Source of the DNA: a virus
Reading direction: 5' to 3' (one strand)
IMG/VR virus record: IMGVR_UViG_3300021376_000374
Span: 1 to 22,770 of that record
Length of the DNA: 22,770 nucleotides
The translations under genes and the position numbers were made by a program. The notes below the pieces were generated by a model that saw only the letters and a program-made list of their open reading frames with translations, did not search any database and was not told the DNA's origin. Positions 6,490 to 13,817 of the stretch are shown here, one piece after another. Numbering within the stretch: the stretch's first letter is position 1; each line of letters begins with the position of its first letter.

Positions 6490-6932
6490 TATCTGATACC
6501 TAAGTGATCTTCTGTGATGACTTTAAATTGTATCATTCTGTCTTTGCACCATTCATCTGCTGCTTTCCACTTTGCTTGATTCACTGCATAAGTTTTTGCT
6601 TCATGAAGAAAAGATTTTGTTATTCTTGATTTTTGCTTTGGTGGAAGAGTTTGTTTCTTTGGTTTTACCTCAATAATATAAGTTTTAATTTCACCAGTTT
6701 GTTCTTTAACCTTAATAATAAAATCTGGAAAATATCTATGAACTCGATTGTCAACTGGAGAAAGATAAGGAACCCAAAATTCTTCACTACCCCAAGAAAT
6801 TATATTTTCATTTAAATCACACCATCTACAAAAACGTCTTTCCCAACTACTTCTACAGATGATATTATTCACATCACCTTGATATTTTCTAGGATATTCT
6901 GGTTTGTATTTACTCTTAATACTTTCTGCCAT
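6489..6932 (-). CDS. 4: gp4-like head completion protein (nuclease-fold)
   Basis: A 147-residue protein matching T4 gp4 (150 residues), required to complete the packaged head before tail joining. It carries a nuclease-like layout: SSWERRF with E31, a Y-F-P-D-F motif with D70, then an IIEVKPKK strand with E88 and K90. That E...D...E-x-K spacing resembles TnsA/Vsr-type PD-(D/E)XK folds, in line with the proposed nuclease relation of gp4. I chose the ATG at 6932; a TTG at 6956 would add 8 residues but nearly coincides with the predicted transcript start of the late box at 6965-6972. Confidence 0.75.
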   Translation of the reverse strand: MAESIKSKYKPEYPRKYQGDVNNIICRSSWERRFCRWCDLNENIISWGSEEFWVPYLSPVDNRVHRYFPDFIIKVKEQTGEIKTYIIEVKPKKQTLPPKQKSRITKSFLHEAKTYAVNQAKWKAADEWCKDRMIQFKVITEDHLGIR

Positions 6933-6964
6933 TATCCTAACTACATAATATATCAAAGTAAAAG

Positions 6965-6972
6965 TATTTATA
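6965..6972 (-). promoter_or_regulatory. late promoter TATAAATA (minus strand) for gp4 block
   Basis: The minus strand reads TATAAATA, the exact T4 late consensus, 33 bases upstream of the gp4 ATG. It lies in the 45-base divergent gap, only 6 bases before the plus-strand gp54 ATG. I found no comparable box for gp54 on the plus strand. Confidence 0.65.
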
Positions 6973-6977
6973 GATAG

Positions 6978-7769
6978 ATGTCTTTACCTAGTAGTCCATC
7001 AAAAAAAGTTCTGGCGGATTTAAAAGCATCTATTTTAAATCCATCACTTACTTCAACATATCAGTGTTGGTTTCAACCATTAAATTCGGCATTAGATTCG
7101 AGTGGTAATAGTAAATTAGAAAAATGGTTTTCCGATAGAACTGCTGCTGGATTGGGAAATTATACTAATACTCAAGATGAATTTATTTCATTATCGTGTT
7201 CAGAGGCATCTCTTCCGGGTTCCTCTTTAGCAACACATGAGATTAATAATGATTATACTGGTGTAACAGAAAGACATGCTTATCGCAGACAATACGACGA
7301 CAGAATATCATTTACTTTTTACGTAGATCATGATTATCAAATTATACATTATTTTGAAAACTGGATGTCTTTTATTGTTAATGAACAAAGAACGAACTCT
7401 ACTGCTTTTGGACCAGGAGTAGATAATTTAAATTATTCATATCGCGTAAATTTTCCAAAAAATTATCAAGTACCAATTTATGTGGGAAAGTTTGAAAGAG
7501 ATTATACGGGAAGATCTTTAGAATATAAATTTATGAATGCATATCCAATTAGTATTGATTCGATGCCAGTCTCTTATGATTCTTCACAGTTATTAAAATG
7601 TACAGTATCGTTTACTTATTCTAGATATGTTATCAGCGTAAAAAATATAAGTGTTAGTAACAGCGAAGGACCTTTACAAAATAATTTTGGATTGCAACTA
7701 TTGCCAGGTAATGTTGGTGGATTCACTGGAACAGGATTTGAAGGATTTGCACCTTCAGATGTAGGATAA
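6978..7769 (+). CDS. 54: gp54-like baseplate tail tube initiator
   Basis: A 263-residue protein with a tail-tube-like core. Residues ~70-220 show LPGSSLATHEINNDYTGV, RRQYDDRISFTFYVD, a central helix HYFENWMSFI, then YKFMNAYPISIDSMPVSYDS and a final VSFTYSRYVI strand. This is the tube-protein beta-barrel pattern shared by gp19 and gp54 proteins. I favour gp54 over gp19 because it lies among baseplate genes beside gp48 and gp4, without a sheath gene next to it. T4 gp54 is 320 residues. gp54 sits on the gp48 cap and nucleates gp19 polymerisation. The gene diverges from gp4; its own promoter is not evident. Confidence 0.7.
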   Translation: MSLPSSPSKKVLADLKASILNPSLTSTYQCWFQPLNSALDSSGNSKLEKWFSDRTAAGLGNYTNTQDEFISLSCSEASLPGSSLATHEINNDYTGVTERHAYRRQYDDRISFTFYVDHDYQIIHYFENWMSFIVNEQRTNSTAFGPGVDNLNYSYRVNFPKNYQVPIYVGKFERDYTGRSLEYKFMNAYPISIDSMPVSYDSSQLLKCTVSFTYSRYVISVKNISVSNSEGPLQNNFGLQLLPGNVGGFTGTGFEGFAPSDVG

Positions 7770-7775
7770 TAAATA
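7768..7775 (+). promoter_or_regulatory. late promoter box AATAAATA before gp26
   Basis: AATAAATA overlaps the gp54 stop codon (TAA 7767-7769) and ends 27 bases before the gp26 ATG at 7803. An AGGATATT ribosome site lies just before that ATG. Confidence 0.55.
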
Positions 7776-7802
7776 ATCACACTGAAACTTCTATAGGATA
7801 TT

Positions 7803-8522
7803 ATGCCTTTACCAAAGATCTCTACGCCAACATATGAGTTGGAATTGCCTTCGACTGGACAAACAATTCAATACCGTCCATTTTTAGTTAAAGAAGAAAA
7901 ACTATTAGTATTAGCATTAGAAAGTGAGAATACAAAAGAGATTACAACTGCGATTAAAAATGTAATCAAATCTTGTATTCATACCAAAGGAATCAAAGTA
8001 GAAACTCTACCTACATTTGATATTGAATATCTTTTCCTCAACATTCGCGGTAAGTCTGTTGGGGAAGAGATTGAGGTGAATATCATCTGCCCTGATGATG
8101 GGGAGACTTATGTCCCTGTCAAAATTAGTATTGATGATATTAAAGTAGATAAAAAAGAAGAGCACACTAACAAAATCCAAGTTGACAAATCAATCGTGAT
8201 GGAGATGAAGTATCCATCACTAGATCAGTTCATTAAAAGTAATTTTGATCTTAGTTCTGATGGTGCGATGGATCAATCATTTGATTTAGTTGCAGCATGT
8301 ATTGATAAAATTTACACCGAACAAGAAGTATGGGCTGCGGCAGACTGCACAAAGAAAGAACTAGTGGAGTTTCTTGAACAGATGAACTCAACTCAATTCA
8401 AAGAGATTGAGAAATTCTTTGAGACAATGCCTAAACTTTCTCATGAAGTCAAAGTTACAAATCCTAAGACTGAAGTTGAGAGCACTGTCGTGCTGGAGGG
8501 ACTCTCAAGTTTTTTCGCATAG
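7803..8522 (+). CDS. 26: gp26-like baseplate hub assembly protein
   Basis: A 239-residue protein recognised as cyanophage gp26 (T4 gp26: 208 residues). The family core is near the N-terminus: PTYELELPSTGQTIQYRPFLVKEEK, with acidic helices, and FDIEYLFLNIRGKSVGEE near residue 80. T4 gp26 acts in hub assembly and is not a major structural part. The mid-region has a NIICPDDGETY strand pair; the C-terminal half is acidic and helical. The last codons read agt TTT TTC gca TAG, placing a canonical -1 slippery heptamer two codons before the stop, so a fraction of ribosomes may continue into the next frame. This resembles the lambda G/GT and P2 E/E' chaperones that precede tape measure genes. Confidence 0.75.
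   Translation: MPLPKISTPTYELELPSTGQTIQYRPFLVKEEKLLVLALESENTKEITTAIKNVIKSCIHTKGIKVETLPTFDIEYLFLNIRGKSVGEEIEVNIICPDDGETYVPVKISIDDIKVDKKEEHTNKIQVDKSIVMEMKYPSLDQFIKSNFDLSSDGAMDQSFDLVAACIDKIYTEQEVWAAADCTKKELVEFLEQMNSTQFKEIEKFFETMPKLSHEVKVTNPKTEVESTVVLEGLSSFFA
8510..8516 (+). promoter_or_regulatory. programmed -1 frameshift site T_TTT_TTC
   Basis: In the gp26 frame the bases read T TTT TTC, an X XXY YYZ heptamer, directly before GCA TAG. A -1 slip continues as CGC ATA GCC ... through the 55-codon frame to 8701, giving a protein of about 299 residues. Ten bases after the site is the perfect palindrome AATCCATATGGATT (8527-8540), a weak hairpin with the next ATG in its loop. Confidence 0.65.
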
Positions 8523-8533
8523 CCTTAATCCAT

Positions 8534-8701
8534 ATGGATTTGGAAAGTTATTTCAAACTTAATTTTTCGTTGATGCAGTACCATAAATACTCATTAACGG
8601 AGATTGAGAACATGATTCCTTGGGAAAGAGACATCTATGTTGAATTATTAAGAGCTCACTTAGAAGAAGAAAAACTTAAGCAGCAGCAAAATGGGTCCTG
8701 A
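8534..8701 (+). CDS. 55-codon frame after gp26: hub/tail assembly chaperone extension (gp51 position)
   Basis: The frame encodes MDLESYFKLNFSLMQYHKYS...IENMIPWERDIYVELLRAHLEE and ends at 8701. The pattern of an aromatic stretch, a short helix with E-I-E-x-M, then P-W-E-R-x-I-Y is typical of the small second proteins of tail assembly chaperone pairs. It lies where gene 51 follows 26 in T4, although T4 gp51 is much longer, so I leave the symbol blank. No ribosome site precedes the ATG. The frame stays open back to 8480, upstream of the slippery site, so it is probably translated mainly as a gp26 fusion. It overlaps the next gene by 11 bases. Confidence 0.65.
   Translation: MDLESYFKLNFSLMQYHKYSLTEIENMIPWERDIYVELLRAHLEEEKLKQQQNGS
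8582..8589 (+). promoter_or_regulatory. possible late box CATAAATA inside the 55-codon frame
   Basis: CATAAATA matches NATAAATA and lies about 100 bases before the tape-measure-like start at 8691. It is inside coding sequence (codons CAT AAA TAC), so it may be chance. Confidence 0.3.
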
Positions 8702-10820
8702 CGAGTTAGATGATCTATTATCCAGTATAAAAGCGGAGGGTAAGAAAGGTTCTGCTCTTGCTTTGTATGAAGGCGTTCGTGAGGATGATTTAGTTGATGA
8801 GAATATAGATGAAAGAATATTAAAATTACTTGGACTTGATGATGTTTTTGATATTGACTATGGAACATATGTCACTCTTCTAAAAGAAAGGCTTGCAGCA
8901 TCTAGAAGTTTCAGTAAAAAACTTTCTACGGAAGAAGACGAACTACTTGTCGAAGAGTTTAGAAAAGTTAAAGGAAAAGTTGGTAGATTTAAAATAAAAA
9001 GAAAAAAGATATCAGCAGAAAATCTTGGTGTCACTGGTCCTGTTAAAGTCTCTACTGAAAAATTTTATCTAACATCAAAAGCAATCATTCCCCAACCAGC
9101 AGCTCCTGCTGAAGGAAAATCTGAAGATATTAAAGACATTAGTGAGGCACTTGATGCATTATTAAAAAGCATCATAGGAGAAAATAAAAGAGAAAAGAAA
9201 AATGCAGAAAAAAATAGAAAGGATGATGAACAAAAGAGAAGAACAAAAAGAGAATCAGATCTAGAAAAACCAATTCAAAAGGCACTTGGTTTAGTTAAAA
9301 AAATAGTAGCACCATTCCAAAGTATTCTGGATAGAATCATGAGATTCATTCAGTTTACTTTACTTGGATTTTTAGTTGATAAAGTTTTAAAATGGTTTGC
9401 AGATCCTAAAAATAAAAGGAAAGTAGAAATCCTTGGTAGATTCTTAAAGGATTGGTGGCCTTCATTAGCATTTGCTGCTGGATTATTTCTAACTCCACTC
9501 GGAGCATTTATTCGTACAACTCTCAAGATGCTACGAGGATTTATTCCTCGAATGGTTCAGTTTATGGCACGTCATCCTTTAGTTTTTGCTGCAGTTACTG
9601 GGGGACTTGCCGCTGGTGCTGGTGAAATGTTTAGACAGAAAGAAGAGAAAAGGCAAATAGAAAGAGAAGCAAAACAAAGAAATGTAAAACCTGAAGTTGT
9701 CAAAAAAGAACTTGTAGAAGCACAACGTTCTCCTTTTGCAATGTTTGGTGAAGCAATGCAGAACATTTCTGGTGTTGCAGGTGGCGGTAGAATTAAAAGA
9801 AGATCCTTCTTTGGTGGGAATAGAGATGTCAATGTAAAAGATATTGCTTTTGAAGAGGGAGGTGGAATCAATGATGATAGTGGAGTAAGAATTACTGGTG
9901 CCGGTCCTGATACTCAACTCATTGCTGCTCAACCTGGCGAAGTTATGATGTCTAAAAAGGCAGTTGATAAGTATGGCGCTAACTTCTTCTTGGGATTAAA
10001 CAAGAGAGCAGGTGGAACTAACATTCCAAGAATGGTAAGTAACATTCAACTTGCTGCTGGTGGAGGAAAAATTAAAAAAATAATTCCATCTTTCCAAGGT
10101 GGAGGGATGATTGGTAGAGGATTGAATTTCTTAGGAAGACTTGGGTTGCCTGGAACTGGTAGTGTGATGGCACCAAATTATACTGATATGGGATATCAAA
10201 ATAAGTTTCTTGGTATGAATCTGAATAGAGTTAAATTACCACAAATTCCTGGACAACAGTTCTCTCAATCAGAAGTCCAAAGATATAATCAGTCACCTAC
10301 TGCCCCAAGTACAATAAGAGACTATAGTCCCTATGATCCTGTTCAAGTCAGTGTGCCAAGAGCACGAAGACAACCTACAACACCATCAACTAGTAAGAAT
10401 CGCTACGGTGAAGAAAGAACAAATGATCCTCTGACAAATACAATGAGAGGAATAAGAGACATGCAATTTTCTGAAAAGAAACTAAAGGCTATTGAAGAAC
10501 AACTAGGTAGACCTCTTGGCAATACAACATATGGTGAAACTCAGAAACAATTAATGGATGAATTCGGAAGATCAACTTTCGGAGAACAAAGAAAATTATT
10601 ATTGGGACCACAGTCTAGAGCAATGCCTGTAGGAACTCCAACAATTATCTCAAGAACTCAAACAATTGTGATGCCACCACAAACAATGCCAGGTAAGAAA
10701 CCAAGTGTTCCTGTCAAGACTGGAACACAAATACCTGACGTTTCAACTGTTGCCAGAATTCCTCACAGAGAAATGGTAACTCGGTCTCTTGGGATTGGTG
10801 ATTTAATGGGAGTCGGATGA
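8691..10820 (+). CDS. tape-measure-like tail protein (gp29 position)
   Basis: A 709-residue protein. The N-terminal ~200 residues are acidic then strongly charged and helical (a Lys/Arg/Glu-rich coiled-coil stretch near 165-195). Residues ~214-320 hold three hydrophobic segments (RFIQFTLLGFLVDKVLKWF, WWPSLAFAAGLFLTPLGAF, HPLVFAAVTGGLAAGAG). A Gly-rich part follows, with AAQPGEVMMSKKAVDKYGANFFLGLN near 415-440, a segment common in phage tape measure proteins. The C-terminus is Pro/Thr/Arg-rich and disordered. It directly follows the assembly chaperone pair, the classic position of a tape measure, and precedes a related gene with tail hydrolase domains. The start overlaps the previous frame by 11 bases. 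T4 gp29 does this job; I cannot prove homology to gp29 by eye. Confidence 0.6.
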   Translation: MGPDELDDLLSSIKAEGKKGSALALYEGVREDDLVDENIDERILKLLGLDDVFDIDYGTYVTLLKERLAASRSFSKKLSTEEDELLVEEFRKVKGKVGRFKIKRKKISAENLGVTGPVKVSTEKFYLTSKAIIPQPAAPAEGKSEDIKDISEALDALLKSIIGENKREKKNAEKNRKDDEQKRRTKRESDLEKPIQKALGLVKKIVAPFQSILDRIMRFIQFTLLGFLVDKVLKWFADPKNKRKVEILGRFLKDWWPSLAFAAGLFLTPLGAFIRTTLKMLRGFIPRMVQFMARHPLVFAAVTGGLAAGAGEMFRQKEEKRQIEREAKQRNVKPEVVKKELVEAQRSPFAMFGEAMQNISGVAGGGRIKRRSFFGGNRDVNVKDIAFEEGGGINDDSGVRITGAGPDTQLIAAQPGEVMMSKKAVDKYGANFFLGLNKRAGGTNIPRMVSNIQLAAGGGKIKKIIPSFQGGGMIGRGLNFLGRLGLPGTGSVMAPNYTDMGYQNKFLGMNLNRVKLPQIPGQQFSQSEVQRYNQSPTAPSTIRDYSPYDPVQVSVPRARRQPTTPSTSKNRYGEERTNDPLTNTMRGIRDMQFSEKKLKAIEEQLGRPLGNTTYGETQKQLMDEFGRSTFGEQRKLLLGPQSRAMPVGTPTIISRTQTIVMPPQTMPGKKPSVPVKTGTQIPDVSTVARIPHREMVTRSLGIGDLMGVG

Positions 10821-10821
10821 T

Positions 10822-13800
10822 ATGGCAGTCATAGATTCCAAGAAACTATTACCTCCTAGTAAACCTGGTGGTGCGATTGTAGATTCGCAAAAACCATTTC
10901 TGGTTCCTGTAAGCAATATTCTGTATAAGAAAGATGTCAACATCTCTCAAAAACTTTTAAAATCTGCAGATAAAGAAACACAAGAATCTGGTGGCAGTCT
11001 TGTTGTTATTAAAAAGAAAGTTTTAAAAATTAAAGACATAATTAATAACACATATTTAATTAAACAGAGTGAGGATAATCGTAAAACAAAGGAAAAGCAA
11101 AGACAGAGAAGAGATGAAAGAGAAAAAAAATTAGAAACTAAACCAAGTGGAAAAGCAGATTTTAATAATTTACCAAAAGTATCTTTACCTGGAAGAAGTA
11201 TTCTTGATACTATTAAACGTTTCCTTTTTTTCACTTTTGTTGGATTTTTGTTTAATAAGTATAGTGAATATCTACCAAAACTGGTAGAGTTTGGAAAATA
11301 TATAGAACCAGTTACTAAATTTATTGATTCATTTGCAAAAAATGCGATCAATGGTGTTATCAATTTTATCGATTTTGGTTATCAAGCATATGATAATGTT
11401 AGCAAAACCATTAAAAACATTGGCGGGAAGGATGCGGAAAAAACATTTACTGAGTTTTCTACTCAATTAAATCTTCTTTTAAATGGTGCCATCGCTGCTG
11501 CAATGTTGATTGCTAGCACTGCACCTAGGGGACCTAAGGGTGGGGCAGGGGCAGGTCGGCGCGGCGGTGATTTTGCTGCTGGATATGCGGCTGGATATGC
11601 GTCTGGACTTGCTTCTGGTAAAGGAATTAGACCTGGCGCTGGATTTACAGATCCTGGTAGGTATAGGGCATCTGGTCAAGCTAGAGCAGGTGGATTTGGA
11701 TTAGAACAAACAAGGAGGGGTTTATCATTTGAGCAATCGGTTGCAGCAAGAAAAACTACACAAACAACAGCAACTCAAGTTGCTAAAGGTGCTGCAAGAT
11801 TTGGTATCGCAAAAGTACCAATCATTGGTGCTTTGATTGGTTTTATTATCGATACTGTTGTTTTTCGTGAGAAACCATCCAGAGCAGCTGCAGGTGCAGT
11901 CGGAAGTGCTGTTGGACAAGGTATTGGACTTGCTCTTGCTGGAGGAACTACATTTGGACTTGGTGCTGGTGTTGGTTTATTTGCTGGTGGATTCTTAGGA
12001 GACATTATTGGAAAATCTTTATATGATGCTTTTGCTGGAGTTAAACCAGAACCAACACCAGCAAAAGCACAAGGAGGACAAGTAACCTCTGGACAATCTA
12101 CTGTTGCTTCATCAAGAAGAATTAAAACACAACAAGCTCCACGTCGTAAAACTTATACACCACCAAAGACGCAACCAGGAAAAGACATTGGTGGTAAACT
12201 AAAAATTGAAGAATTATATGGTAAAGATGAACCAGAACAAAGAAGTGCATTAAGAGCACTCACAAAGAGTTCTGCGGACTTAAAGAAAATGAACTCCATG
12301 TATGGGGTTACTGGTGGTATGCTTGGTGCTGGTATTGACATGGCACTTGGACAAAAACCAGATAAAAAACTTGCACGTGCCTTAGGAGATATGTTTGGTT
12401 CAGTGGTTACAGCGGCAGTTGATGCAGAACTTAATTCCTCATTTAATAGTATAACGAAAACTATTGGCATGGCAAATGGTGGTGTAGTTCCCTCTAGAGA
12501 AATTGGAGGTGGGATGAGTATCGGTGAAAAGATTGGTAAGTATATTTCTAATGCTTTTTCAATCGCACTTGAAAGTTCTGCTGCAAAAGTCTTACGTAAT
12601 TTAAATCAAGAATTAAATTTAGAGGGAGGTCCTCCAGGCGGCGCCACTGGACCCACTGGTCCTGATGGAAATGTTCCTGGTGCTAGACTTCGTGGGGGAT
12701 CCAATGCACAAATAGAGGCAGATCTTTTAGAATATTTTACCGCAATTTATGGTAAGAACGCTGCTATTGGTATTGTTGCTAATATTAGAAGAGAGAGTGG
12801 ATATAGAACCGCAACTCCAGAAAATTCTACTCATGAGGGAATGGTTCAGTGGAGTAGAAATGATCGTTGGCCTAAATTTGAAAAATGGGCTCAAAGTAAA
12901 GGGTTAGATCCTTACAATAGAAATGCTCAGGCACAATATATTGCTATTGATATTAATAATCATGGAATTGGTGCAGAATTAAAGTCTGCATCAAGTCCAG
13001 AAGAGGCAGCGAGTATTTTTTATAATAAATTTGAAAGAGGTGCTCATAGTAAACCTGTCAAAGGTAATTCTTATACCCCAGATAATCCTCATGAAACGAA
13101 AAATAGACGATTCATCGCAGAGATAACTGGCAGAAACCCCAACATTGGTAGTAGAAGTCAACAAGTAGTAGTTCAACCACAATCAGCACCACCAAGTAGA
13201 TTAACTAGTGCTCAATTCAAAGCTGTATTACCAGAGGGAAATCCTCAACTAACAAGTGGATTTGGATTTAGAAATACTGGTATTCCTGGAGCTTCTACGA
13301 ATCATCAGGGAATTGATATTGGTGTTGATCCAAATTCTAAGGTTACTGCATTAGAAGATGGTAAGGTAGTTGATATCTATCCAAATTTTGGCACACATGG
13401 CGATGGAGTTGTTGTTCAACATGCCGATGGAAATGTAATGGTATATGGACATGTTATTAGTAAAGTAAAGATCGGTGATAAAGTTAAGAAGGGGCAGGTA
13501 ATAGCACTAGTAAAACTATGGAAAGATCCTCGTTATCCAGGTCCTGGTAGTAGAACACACTTACACTTAGAAAGACGTATGGGTAGTGCAACCGGGACTG
13601 CCATAGATCCGACTAATTATTTGAAATCAGTAGCACCAAAACCACCCCAATTACAATCTTCACTAGCACCAACATCAGCATCAATAGTATCAACTCCTTC
13701 ATCTACTAGTAGTATACTTGCATCTGTTCAACAAAATCCTACATATAGCACGATATTTCAAGATATATTAATTGTAGAAAAGACAACTGTTGTTGTGTAA
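10822..13800 (+). CDS. tail protein with lysozyme-like and M23 endopeptidase domains
   Basis: A 992-residue protein. Residues ~1-600 resemble the preceding gene: a charged helical start, a hydrophobic RFLFFTFVGFLFNKYSEYL segment near 132, Gly/Ala-rich stretches (~225-400) and a Gly-zipper-like hydrophobic region. Residues ~630-770 match the phage tail lysozyme type, with ANIRRESGY (candidate catalytic E658) and a GMVQWSRNDRW region. Residues ~804-940 are an M23/LytM endopeptidase with metal ligands H828, D832 (NHQGIDIG) and H915 in HLH, plus H913. Both domains cut peptidoglycan, glycan and peptide bonds respectively, so this protein likely opens the wall during DNA entry. It starts one base after the previous stop. 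Domain calls are strong; its exact place (hub or tube lumen) is inferred. Confidence 0.8.
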   Translation: MAVIDSKKLLPPSKPGGAIVDSQKPFLVPVSNILYKKDVNISQKLLKSADKETQESGGSLVVIKKKVLKIKDIINNTYLIKQSEDNRKTKEKQRQRRDEREKKLETKPSGKADFNNLPKVSLPGRSILDTIKRFLFFTFVGFLFNKYSEYLPKLVEFGKYIEPVTKFIDSFAKNAINGVINFIDFGYQAYDNVSKTIKNIGGKDAEKTFTEFSTQLNLLLNGAIAAAMLIASTAPRGPKGGAGAGRRGGDFAAGYAAGYASGLASGKGIRPGAGFTDPGRYRASGQARAGGFGLEQTRRGLSFEQSVAARKTTQTTATQVAKGAARFGIAKVPIIGALIGFIIDTVVFREKPSRAAAGAVGSAVGQGIGLALAGGTTFGLGAGVGLFAGGFLGDIIGKSLYDAFAGVKPEPTPAKAQGGQVTSGQSTVASSRRIKTQQAPRRKTYTPPKTQPGKDIGGKLKIEELYGKDEPEQRSALRALTKSSADLKKMNSMYGVTGGMLGAGIDMALGQKPDKKLARALGDMFGSVVTAAVDAELNSSFNSITKTIGMANGGVVPSREIGGGMSIGEKIGKYISNAFSIALESSAAKVLRNLNQELNLEGGPPGGATGPTGPDGNVPGARLRGGSNAQIEADLLEYFTAIYGKNAAIGIVANIRRESGYRTATPENSTHEGMVQWSRNDRWPKFEKWAQSKGLDPYNRNAQAQYIAIDINNHGIGAELKSASSPEEAASIFYNKFERGAHSKPVKGNSYTPDNPHETKNRRFIAEITGRNPNIGSRSQQVVVQPQSAPPSRLTSAQFKAVLPEGNPQLTSGFGFRNTGIPGASTNHQGIDIGVDPNSKVTALEDGKVVDIYPNFGTHGDGVVVQHADGNVMVYGHVISKVKIGDKVKKGQVIALVKLWKDPRYPGPGSRTHLHLERRMGSATGTAIDPTNYLKSVAPKPPQLQSSLAPTSASIVSTPSSTSSILASVQQNPTYSTIFQDILIVEKTTVVV

Positions 13801-13803
13801 ATA
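13796..13803 (+). promoter_or_regulatory. weak late-box variant TGTAAATA
   Basis: TGTAAATA overlaps the stop (TAA 13798-13800) of the hydrolase gene, 15 bases before the gp27-like ATG. It departs from NATAAATA at one fixed base. Confidence 0.25.
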
Positions 13804-13817
13804 CTAATAAAAGATAA

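Noticed and set aside
9572-9932. Minus-strand open frames of about 100 codons opposite the tape-measure-like gene
   Set aside because: They are low in stop codons only because of the coding bias of the true gene; composition is unlike a real protein.
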